A stretch of DNA of 6,237 nt from assembly GCA_021781095.1 (NCBI GenBank), contig JAJXXM010000414.1, forward strand, positions 1 to 6,237. Direction: 5' to 3'. Positions within the stretch are counted from its first letter, which is position 1; the number at the start of each line of letters is the position of its first letter. Below the pieces are notes generated by a model. The model had not been told where the DNA came from. It saw only the letters and a program-made list of their open reading frames with translations, and made no database searches. This document shows positions 1 through 5,255 of the stretch, one piece after another. The stretch comes from a bacterium. Lineage in GTDB: Bacteria > Eremiobacterota > Eremiobacteria > Baltobacterales > Baltobacteraceae. Both the position numbers and the translations under genes were made by a program.

Positions 1-2
1 CG

Positions 3-37
3 GCGTATCGAGGCGCCGGAAATGCCCCTCGATACGC
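3..37. repeat. Short inverted repeat (11-bp arms)
   Basis: The arms are GCGTATCGAGG at 3-13 and CCTCGATACGC at 27-37, perfectly complementary, around a 13-nt centre. A smaller hairpin, GCGC-TTC-GCGC, follows at 36-46. Just after these begins the tandem repeat at 45-106. The arm sequence reappears in part (GCGTATCGA) at 115-123, so the 129-bp region looks bounded by related ends. This layout resembles dispersed intergenic palindromic elements seen in many GC-rich bacteria, but I cannot confirm that it recurs in this genome. It could also help end transcripts coming from truA, although no T-rich tract follows on that strand. Confidence 0.6.
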
Positions 38-44
38 GCTTCGC

Positions 45-106
45 GCTACTCGGGGTGACAGTGGGTCGCTACTCGGGGTGACAGTGGGTCGCTACTCGGG
101 GTGACA
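45..106. repeat. 23-bp tandem repeat, about 2.7 copies
   Basis: Two identical 23-bp units lie at 45-67 and 68-90, followed by the first 16 bases of a third at 91-106. Each unit starts GCTACTCGGGGTGACA and ends GTGGGTC. The copies are identical, which suggests recent expansion. They lie in the gene-free stretch 1-129 downstream of truA. There are no unique spacers between units, so this is not a CRISPR array. The remainder, 107-129, holds only a weak possible stem (ATCGCG at 106-111 with CGCGAT at 124-129). No gene is visible between 1 and 129. Confidence 0.85.
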
Positions 107-129
107 TCGCGGCAGCGTATCGACGCGAT

Positions 130-972
130 CTAGCTTCGGCAGATCGGCGGTTCGAGGTACGAATCGTAGCCGTCGGGATAGGCGACTCCGGCGAAATAGA
201 GCCCGCGCGCCGGTGCGGTAACTCCCGCCGCCGCGCGGTCGCGAGCGGAAAGAATTGCGGCGACGTCGCTCGGACTGCGACGCCCCATCGCGCACTCGGC
301 GAGCAGCCCGACGATCGTGCGCACCATCCGATGCAAAAATGCGTTCGCGGCGACGCGCACGACCAGCAACTCTCCCTGCGGCTCGATCGTGAGCGACTCG
401 ATGCAGCGCACGGTGTTCCCGTTCTCCGGCAGCGTTCCGCAAAACGAACGAAAATCGTGCTCGCCGATCAACGGCGATGCCGCAGCGCGCATCGCCGCGA
501 GATCGAGCGGGCGGTAGAGGTGCCACGCGTAGCGCGCGAGCAGCGCCGACGGAAGCGGGCGTGCGAGCACCGCGTAGACGTAGCGGCGGCGCAGCGCCGA
601 GAAGCGCGCTGAAAACTCGGCGTCGACCAACGCGACGTCGCGAATGCGGATATCGTTGGGAAGCCGCGTGTGGAGCGCGAGCGCGAAACGCTCCCACGGA
701 AACGAAACGCGGGAGGTCGTGAAACTCACGACCTGCCCGCATGCATGAACTCCGGTATCGGTGCGCCCGGCACTCGTCAGGGCGACGGGTTCGCCGAGCA
801 GTCCCGCGATTGCGGCTTCGAGCTCCCCGGCAACGGTACGTTGCGTGGGTTGCCGCTGAAAACCGCAATACTCGGTGCCGTCGTATTCGACGGCACAGCG
901 AATGGTTACGCTTTCGCGGTCTCCCGCTTCGGAACCGTGCGCTTCTCGTCGAGGTCGAGGAGATCGGCCCAC
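130..972 (-). CDS. truA: tRNA pseudouridine synthase A
   Basis: This enzyme isomerises uridines 38-40 in the tRNA anticodon stem to pseudouridine in the cytoplasm. The protein shows the family's N-terminal strand AVEYDGTEYCGFQRQ, the catalytic motif SAGRTDTGVHA with the nucleophilic Asp, the segment GEHDFRSFCG, and the C-terminal core AFLHRMVRTIVGLLAE. It ends with TAG at 132-130. The start is uncertain. The conserved core begins near 909, but the codon there is GTA (909-907). The nearest canonical start is GTG at 972, giving 280 residues with about 22 atypical, Arg-rich residues at the front and 67 nt of overlap with the DUF5069 gene. An alternative is ATT at 903-901, two bases after the upstream TAA, giving 257 residues, close to the usual family length. 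Family assignment is firm; only the start is open. It is the last gene of the greA-lysS-DUF5069-truA run. Confidence 0.93.
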   Translation of the reverse strand: MGRSPRPRREAHGSEAGDRESVTIRCAVEYDGTEYCGFQRQPTQRTVAGELEAAIAGLLGEPVALTSAGRTDTGVHACGQVVSFTTSRVSFPWERFALALHTRLPNDIRIRDVALVDAEFSARFSALRRRYVYAVLARPLPSALLARYAWHLYRPLDLAAMRAAASPLIGEHDFRSFCGTLPENGNTVRCIESLTIEPQGELLVVRVAANAFLHRMVRTIVGLLAECAMGRRSPSDVAAILSARDRAAAGVTAPARGLYFAGVAYPDGYDSYLEPPICRS

Positions 973-1349
973 GTCGTCACGTCCGTACGATCCGGCGCGA
1001 TCTGGTCGCGAAGGCCCACGAAGTAGGTCAGCGACTCCCCCTCCGGCGAGTGGCTCAGCCAATGATGGTTCCATTGCTCGATCTCGGCAGTAGTTTTCTT
1101 AGAGATAAACTCTTCGGAGACGTACGCCTCGATCTCGGCAACGCTCTTCGCATGCTTGATGCGCTCGAGCAATTTTTCATGGTCGATGCCGAGGAAGCCA
1201 AAAACGGCCTGGTCCATCGGGCAGTTGTAGTGATAGTCGCCGATATTGCCGAACGCGAGTGCGTAGCCTTTATCGATCGTGCGTCCGATTTGCACGAGCC
1301 CGTGCACTTTATCGTGCACGCTACGGGGATAGGTTTTTGTAAGATCCAT
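906..1349 (-). CDS. DUF5069 family protein, function unknown
   Basis: A 147-residue cytoplasmic protein with no signal peptide or membrane segment. I recognise the DUF5069 family from its opening DLTKTYPRS (residues 2-10), GRTIDKGYA (22-30), the strongly conserved block GDYHYNCPMDQAVFGFLGID (37-56), and a later predicted-helical half with EIEQWNHHWLSH (89-100). Length is normal for the family. No catalytic function has been assigned to it as far as I know; the His/Tyr/Cys/Asp-rich block could be a ligand or metal site, which is inference. The start is ATG at 1349-1347 with only a weak ribosome binding site. It lies 42 bp after lysS, and its TAA (908-906) falls inside or immediately before the truA start, so it is very probably co-transcribed and translationally coupled with truA. 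The context hints at a link to translation or tRNA. Confidence 0.85.
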   Translation of the reverse strand: MDLTKTYPRSVHDKVHGLVQIGRTIDKGYALAFGNIGDYHYNCPMDQAVFGFLGIDHEKLLERIKHAKSVAEIEAYVSEEFISKKTTAEIEQWNHHWLSHSPEGESLTYFVGLRDQIAPDRTDVTTWADLLDLDEKRTVPKRETAKA

Positions 1350-1391
1350 GTCCGCGTGAACACCGCCCGTCCCGCCCGGGTTGCGCCGCAG

Positions 1392-2972
1392 CTACCCGTG
1401 CTGCCGCTGGAGCGGGAACAGGATGACGTCGCGAATGCTGCTCGCGCCGGTGAGGAGCATGACGAGACGATCGACGCCGATGCCGATTCCCGCCGTCGGC
1501 GGCATTCCGGTCTCCAGCGCCCGCACGAAATCCCAATCGGGTTCGGGAATCTCTTCGTCGCCCTGCGCGCGCTGCGCGATCTGCGATTCGAAGCGCGCGC
1601 GTTGATCGTCGGGATCGTTCAGCTCCGAAAAGGCGTTGCTGATCTCCATCTGCGCGCAGAAAAGTTCGTAGCGCTGCGTCATCTCCGGGTCGCCCGGAAC
1701 GCGTTTGGCCAGCGGCGAGATAGCGAGCGGATACTCGGTTACGAAGGTGGGGGCGACGAGGTGCGGTTCCAGGACGCGCTCGAAAATTTTGTCGAGCGCG
1801 TGGCCGTGCGTCGGCGAGGACGGCATGCCGAGCTCGTTCAAAATCGCTGCTGCGCCTTCGGGATCGAGCAAGCGTTCGCGCGTAAAACGCCCGTGTGAGT
1901 AACGCGCGATCCCTTCGAGGTACCCGATGCGATCGAACGGCCGCGCGAACGAAATTTCGTGTTCGCCGACGCGCAGGGTCGTGCCGCCGGTTACCACGCG
2001 CGCGAGGTGTTCCATCAACGCTTCGTTGAACGCGAGCATATCCTCGACGTCCCAATACGCCGCGTAGAGTTCGAGCATCGTGAATTCGGGATTGTGGCTG
2101 GTGTCGATTCCCTCGTTGCGAAAGATTCGGCCGATTTCGTACACCCGCTCCATGCCGCCGACGATGAGGCGCTTGAGGTTCAACTCGGTCGCGATACGCA
2201 ACTGCATCTGCGCGTCGAGCGCGTTGACGTGCGTGAGAAAAGGCCGCGCCGCCGCTCCGCCGGCAACGTGCAGCAACGTCGCGGTCTCGACTTCGTGAAA
2301 ACCGCGTGCGTCGATAAAGCGTCGCATCTCCGAAAGAATTTTGCTGCGCGTCAGAAACGTCGCGCGCACATCGGGATTCACGACGAGATCGACGTACCGC
2401 TGGCGATAGCGTTTCTCGACGTCCTGCAACCCGTGCCATTTATCGGGTAACGGCGCGAGCGCTTTCCCCAGCACTTCCAACGCCGTAGCGTGGAGCGTCA
2501 GTTCGCCCATCTTCGAGCGGAAGAGATAGCCTTCGACGCCGACGATATCGCCGCGTTCCACGTGAGAGAGCGCGGCGAAGGGCTCGTCGCCGAGATCGTC
2601 GCGACGCGCGTAGACCTGGAGCTTGCTCGCCGTCGCGTCGGCGAGATCGAAGAACGAGGTCTTCCCCATGCCGCGCCGCGTCAGCACGCGCCCCGCGAGC
2701 CGCAAGCGCTGCGCCGCGAGCGGGCGATCGGCAGCCACGTAGGCGAAGATCTCGGCGATCTGCGCGAACGTTACCGGAACGGCGAGCGCGGCCTCGTCGC
2801 AATCGGCGGGCGCGGCGAGCGCGGGTTCGACCGACGCGAGAGCGTCGCGCAGCGAGCTTCGCTCGAAACGCGTCTGCGAGAACGGGTCGCGACCGGAGGA
2901 ACGCAACGCGGCCAGGTGATCTCTCCTGGCCGCGACGAGCGATGCTTCGGTCTTACCGATATCGTCGTGCAA
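1392..2972 (-). CDS. lysS: Lysyl-tRNA synthetase, class II
   Basis: This enzyme charges tRNA-Lys with lysine using ATP in the cytoplasm. The 526-residue protein has the class II LysRS layout. A short N-terminal helix (about 11-30) is followed by the tRNA anticodon-binding OB fold (about 90-165) with RRGMGKTSFFDL at 99-110. The catalytic domain follows: motif 1 around 208-230 (FLTRSKILSEMRRFIDARGF), motif 2 at 282-300 (RIFRNEGIDTSHNPEFTML) and motif 3 at 494-515 (GIGIGVDRLVMLLTGASS). NAFSELNDP at 446-454 is also typical. Residues 40-85 form an Ala-rich, slightly long linker before the OB fold. The start is TTG at 2972-2970, directly after the greA TGA, with no strong Shine-Dalgarno sequence, suggesting translational coupling; the N-terminus aligns well with known LysRS from this codon. 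It ends with TAG at 1394-1392. Confidence 0.97.
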   Translation of the reverse strand: MHDDIGKTEASLVAARRDHLAALRSSGRDPFSQTRFERSSLRDALASVEPALAAPADCDEAALAVPVTFAQIAEIFAYVAADRPLAAQRLRLAGRVLTRRGMGKTSFFDLADATASKLQVYARRDDLGDEPFAALSHVERGDIVGVEGYLFRSKMGELTLHATALEVLGKALAPLPDKWHGLQDVEKRYRQRYVDLVVNPDVRATFLTRSKILSEMRRFIDARGFHEVETATLLHVAGGAAARPFLTHVNALDAQMQLRIATELNLKRLIVGGMERVYEIGRIFRNEGIDTSHNPEFTMLELYAAYWDVEDMLAFNEALMEHLARVVTGGTTLRVGEHEISFARPFDRIGYLEGIARYSHGRFTRERLLDPEGAAAILNELGMPSSPTHGHALDKIFERVLEPHLVAPTFVTEYPLAISPLAKRVPGDPEMTQRYELFCAQMEISNAFSELNDPDDQRARFESQIAQRAQGDEEIPEPDWDFVRALETGMPPTAGIGIGVDRLVMLLTGASSIRDVILFPLQRQHG

Positions 2973-3494
2973 TCAGGAGGCTTTCTTTGCGGCTTTTTTC
3001 TGCGCCGGCGCTCCGCCGTTATGGCTGATCTGCTCGATTTTGTATTTCGTCAATCCGCGCGGCGTCGAAACGTCGACCGTCGCGCCTTTCTTGTGGCCCA
3101 TCAACGCGCGCCCCAACGGCGACTCGTTGCTGAGCCGGCGGTTTACCGGGTCGGCCTCCGCCGAGCCGACGATGGAAAATTCGTAGATGTCGCCGGAACC
3201 CATCTCCTTCACTTTAACCGTGCATCCCAGATGCACTTCGTCGGCGGCATAGTCGGTTTCGTCGATCAGTTTCGCATTGCGAATCATCTGTTCGATTTTG
3301 ATAATGCGCCCTTCGATAAACGCCTGTTCTTGTTTGGCGTCTTCGTATTCCGCATTTTCGCTTAAGTCGCCGTACTCTTTGGCCTGACGAATGCGATCGT
3401 TCACCTCTTTGCGGTGGACGGTCTTGAGTTCGTCGAGCTCTTGCTCGAGCTTTGCGAGTCCCTCGCGGGTAAGGACGATTTCTTTGTCGTTCAA
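2973..3494 (-). CDS. greA: Transcription elongation factor GreA
   Basis: GreA inserts a coiled coil into the RNA polymerase secondary channel and stimulates cleavage of backtracked RNA. The 173-residue protein has the N-terminal coiled coil (about 8-77), with the tip motif EYGDLSENAEYEDAK. Asp43 and Glu46 correspond to the acidic residues that coordinate Mg2+ in the polymerase active site. The C-terminal FKBP-like domain (about 85-160) includes NRRLSNESPLGRALMGHKKGATVDV. A basic tail, QKKAAKKAS, extends slightly beyond the usual family end. The start is TTG at 3494-3492, preceded by a good ribosome binding site (GAGG, 8 nt spacer). The family's usual N-terminus supports this start. It ends in TGA at 2975-2973, immediately followed by lysS. 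A greA-lysS pair is also found in some other bacteria. Confidence 0.97.
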   Translation of the reverse strand: MNDKEIVLTREGLAKLEQELDELKTVHRKEVNDRIRQAKEYGDLSENAEYEDAKQEQAFIEGRIIKIEQMIRNAKLIDETDYAADEVHLGCTVKVKEMGSGDIYEFSIVGSAEADPVNRRLSNESPLGRALMGHKKGATVDVSTPRGLTKYKIEQISHNGGAPAQKKAAKKAS

Positions 3495-3520
3495 CGATAG
3501 GCCCTCGGTACAGGAGAAAG

Positions 3521-3537
3521 GCCCCGAGAAAGGGGGC
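3521..3537 (-). terminator. Possible intrinsic terminator or leader hairpin before greA
   Basis: On the minus strand the RNA would fold GCCCC / 7-nt loop / GGGGC (3537-3533 with 3525-3521), followed by the pyrimidine-rich CUUUCUCCU. It lies about 27 nt past the stop of the quinate-dehydrogenase-type gene and 26 nt before the greA start, so it could end the upstream transcript. The stem is short (5 bp) and the tail is interrupted by C, so termination would be partial at best. No promoter is evident between this hairpin and greA, which leaves open readthrough from upstream. Confidence 0.4.
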
Positions 3538-3564
3538 TGGCGCGCCTGCTTCGTGGGGAGGGGG

Positions 3565-4479
3565 TCATCCCCTGCCCGCGAGTTCTATGACCCGCGGACG
3601 AAGCTTCAGGGCGGCCATTAAACCCTCGTAGTCGCTCGGGACGACCTCCTCCCAGCGTTTTCCCAGGAGTGCCAAAAGTGCCGCTTCCAACACGTTCGTG
3701 CCGAAGGATCGGCCGCCGAAATCCGGGGTGGTGGTGACCAATCGCCGCACCCCGCGCTCGCGTAATTCTTCGATGTTTTGCGCGGTGACGGTGTTGGTGA
3801 GGATCGTCTTTCCCTCGAGCCGCTCCGGCATGAAGCGACGCATGAAATGAAAATCTCCGGCGATGATTTCGGCGTCGTGATAGTATTGCGGATATTTCGG
3901 CTCCGGTGCTTGCTCTTGTTTCTTTCCGGTCGGATAGAAAAACTGAAACGGAAGCTTACAGGCATCGGGAAGATACTTTTCTGCGAGTTCTTCGAATTCA
4001 CGCAGCCCGCGCACCGGTTTATCGAGATCGAGCGCGAAAATAAAATCGCCGAAAAGGACGTCGGCCCCCGCTTCGACGAGCGCCTGGGCCATGCCGAAGC
4101 GGTCGAGCGCGCTCACCATCAACACTTTTTTCCCGCGCAACGACATGCCGAGTTCGTTCTGCAAGAAGGCGACGGCGCTGCGTTCGAGGGTGTTTTTCAG
4201 GCCACTGCCGTCGACGGCGGGCGTTTTCTTCGCCGCCGCGAGTAACCGCAGGCCGTCGCGCAGCGCGAAGCGTTTGCTTCCGGCGTACAGGTAGACGTCG
4301 ATGCCGCCAAGCCCGATGGCGTCGACGGTGCCGTCGATCTCCTCGATCTTCGCGAGCGCGACATCGAGCTTTCCGTCGGTGCCGATCCGTTCGATCGTGA
4401 ACTGCTCGCCGAGCAATTCGACTTCGGCGCGGTGATCGCGCGAACTCGCCCCCAGCGAGACCGATACGACGTGCTTCAT
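3565..4479 (-). CDS. Quinate 5-dehydrogenase-type protein (function unproven)
   Basis: A 304-residue cytoplasmic protein of a family that genome pipelines call quinate 5-dehydrogenase. Recognisable blocks are the start MKHVVSVSLGASSRDHRAEVELLG (1-24), DGTVDAIGLGGIDVYLYAG (49-67), TPAVDGSGLKNTLER (86-100), a Rossmann-like strand-helix-strand KKVLMVSALDRFGMAQALVEAGADVLFGD (117-145), AEIIAGDFHFMRRFMP (203-218) and LVTTTPDFGGRSFGTNVLEA (247-266). The central segment lacks a classical GxGxxG nucleotide-binding loop, so oxidoreductase activity is doubtful. The start is ATG at 4479-4477 with GGAAAG 7 nt upstream. The reading frame stays open to 4587, but the family begins at this methionine and the extra 36 residues would cross the divergent promoter. 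It ends in TGA at 3567-3565. It is transcribed divergently from the exported beta-repeat protein. Family recognition is from memory of related sequences. Confidence 0.82.
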   Translation of the reverse strand: MKHVVSVSLGASSRDHRAEVELLGEQFTIERIGTDGKLDVALAKIEEIDGTVDAIGLGGIDVYLYAGSKRFALRDGLRLLAAAKKTPAVDGSGLKNTLERSAVAFLQNELGMSLRGKKVLMVSALDRFGMAQALVEAGADVLFGDFIFALDLDKPVRGLREFEELAEKYLPDACKLPFQFFYPTGKKQEQAPEPKYPQYYHDAEIIAGDFHFMRRFMPERLEGKTILTNTVTAQNIEELRERGVRRLVTTTPDFGGRSFGTNVLEAALLALLGKRWEEVVPSDYEGLMAALKLRPRVIELAGRG

Positions 4480-4492
4480 ATGCTTGCTTTCC

Positions 4493-4508
4493 GCCGCGCT
4501 CGCGCGGC
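4493..4508. promoter_or_regulatory. GC-rich dyad in divergent intergenic region
   Basis: The arms GCCGCGC (4493-4499) and GCGCGGC (4502-4508) are perfectly complementary around a 2-bp centre. In the minus-strand transcript this lies between the inferred start site (about 4514) and the ribosome binding site GGAAAG (4492-4487). It could therefore form a 6-bp stem with a CGAG loop directly abutting that site. As DNA it sits where a repressor could affect both divergent genes. In such GC-rich sequence, chance symmetry is possible. Confidence 0.4.
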
Positions 4509-4520
4509 CGTCCGATTCGG

Positions 4521-4528
4521 AGTATACT
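4521..4528. promoter_or_regulatory. Palindromic -10 element, likely bidirectional promoter
   Basis: AGTATACT is its own reverse complement, so both strands carry TATACT, one mismatch from the sigma70 consensus TATAAT: 4523-4528 on plus, 4526-4521 on minus. It lies in the 59-bp gap between two divergent genes and is a conspicuous AT-rich island. The minus-strand start would fall near 4514, leaving a leader of about 35 nt for the quinate-dehydrogenase-type gene. The plus-strand start would fall near 4535, leaving only about 4 nt before the ATG at 4539. No good -35 hexamer is visible at the expected spacing on either strand. Confidence 0.5.
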
Positions 4529-4538
4529 GAAGGATACG

Positions 4539-5249
4539 ATGATACGAGAGCATGTTCGCCGCGCGTTGCTCGGCTCGGTCGCCGCACTCGCGCTGCTCGG
4601 CGCGGCCGCCGACCCCGTCGTCCTGCGCACCCTGCCGCTGCGCGGTGCGAGCCGCGTGCGCATCGAGGTCTCGGGGCTGCCGCTCTTCGTGAGTTCGCAG
4701 CGGGCGCTCCCCGGAAGCGTGCGCGTCCGCCTGAACTACACTTCGGCGCGTCCGCCCAGCATCGAGAGCTACCGCCACGACGGCTGGCTCGAGATCAACA
4801 CCATCGCCTCTGGAAACTCGGTGATCCCGTTCGTCAGCGCCAACCCGACGCACATCGACGTTGCGGTTCCCGCCGCGCTCCCGATGCAGATTCACGGCTT
4901 TACCGGCGCGATTTCGGTCGCCGATCCCGGCGCGAACGTTGCGGTCGATAACGGTGACGGCGAGGTCGTCGTCACCAACGCGCGCGCCGGCGTCGATCTC
5001 GCCACCGAACGCGGCAACCTTCGCGCGACGCTCGCCCCCAATTGGCGGCCGAGCACCGTGCGGCTCGAAACCGGAAATGGAAACGTCGTCCTGCACGTCC
5101 CGGCGAATTTTCGCGGCCACGTCGTTCTCGGGGCGGCCGCAGGCACCATGAGCGATCCCCTGTCCGCAGGCGCGCGCGACGCGAAAGCGCCGTTCGTTTG
5201 GCTCTACAGCGGAAAAGGCAACGTCCGTATCGTCATCGATCATTCGTAG
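4539..5249 (+). CDS. Exported beta-repeat protein, DUF4097-like
   Basis: A 236-residue protein with a Sec-type signal peptide: basic n-region MIREHVRR, hydrophobic core about 9-22, and likely cleavage after the AAA at 22-24. There is no lipobox cysteine, so it is probably periplasmic or secreted. The mature part is rich in short beta strands joined by Gly/Asn turns. These form imperfect repeats: DNGDGEVVVTNA (137-148), TERGNLRATL (156-165), TGNGNVVLHVP (178-188) and SGKGNVRIVI (224-233). This pattern resembles the beta-helical DUF4097 'putative adhesin' fold; a binding role is inference. No catalytic motif is visible. The start is ATG at 4539, with AAGGA 4 nt upstream, but the transcript may be nearly leaderless. 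It is the only plus-strand gene here, divergent from one neighbour and convergent with the next, 6 bp from its stop. Confidence 0.72.
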   Translation: MIREHVRRALLGSVAALALLGAAADPVVLRTLPLRGASRVRIEVSGLPLFVSSQRALPGSVRVRLNYTSARPPSIESYRHDGWLEINTIASGNSVIPFVSANPTHIDVAVPAALPMQIHGFTGAISVADPGANVAVDNGDGEVVVTNARAGVDLATERGNLRATLAPNWRPSTVRLETGNGNVVLHVPANFRGHVVLGAAAGTMSDPLSAGARDAKAPFVWLYSGKGNVRIVIDHS

Positions 5250-5255
5250 CCTGCT

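Noticed and set aside
45..106. Possible CRISPR array
   Set aside because: The repeats are directly adjacent, with no unique spacers and no cas genes; it is a simple tandem repeat.
92..868. 258-residue Arg-rich frame on the minus strand overlapping truA and the tandem repeat
   Set aside because: It is out of frame with truA, low in complexity, and its end reads into the intergenic repeat.
973..1074. Longer truA from ATG 1074
   Set aside because: The extra residues overlap the DUF5069 coding sequence by about 170 nt and resemble no TruA sequence.
741..1898. 385-residue open frame on the plus strand across truA, the DUF5069 gene and lysS
   Set aside because: It runs antisense through three well-supported genes, is Arg/Val-rich without any domain I recognise, and has the look of an antisense frame kept open by GC-rich codon bias.
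1321..2439. 372-residue Arg-rich frame on the minus strand inside lysS
   Set aside because: It is an out-of-frame shadow of lysS, with extreme arginine content and no recognisable domain.
2490..3365. 291-residue open frame on the plus strand opposite lysS and greA
   Set aside because: It is antisense to two certain housekeeping genes, and its composition is that of a mirror frame with no motif.
4480..4587. 36-residue N-terminal extension of the quinate-dehydrogenase-type protein
   Set aside because: It would cross the divergent promoter and the start of the plus-strand gene. The family begins at MKHVVSVSLG, which has its own ribosome binding site.
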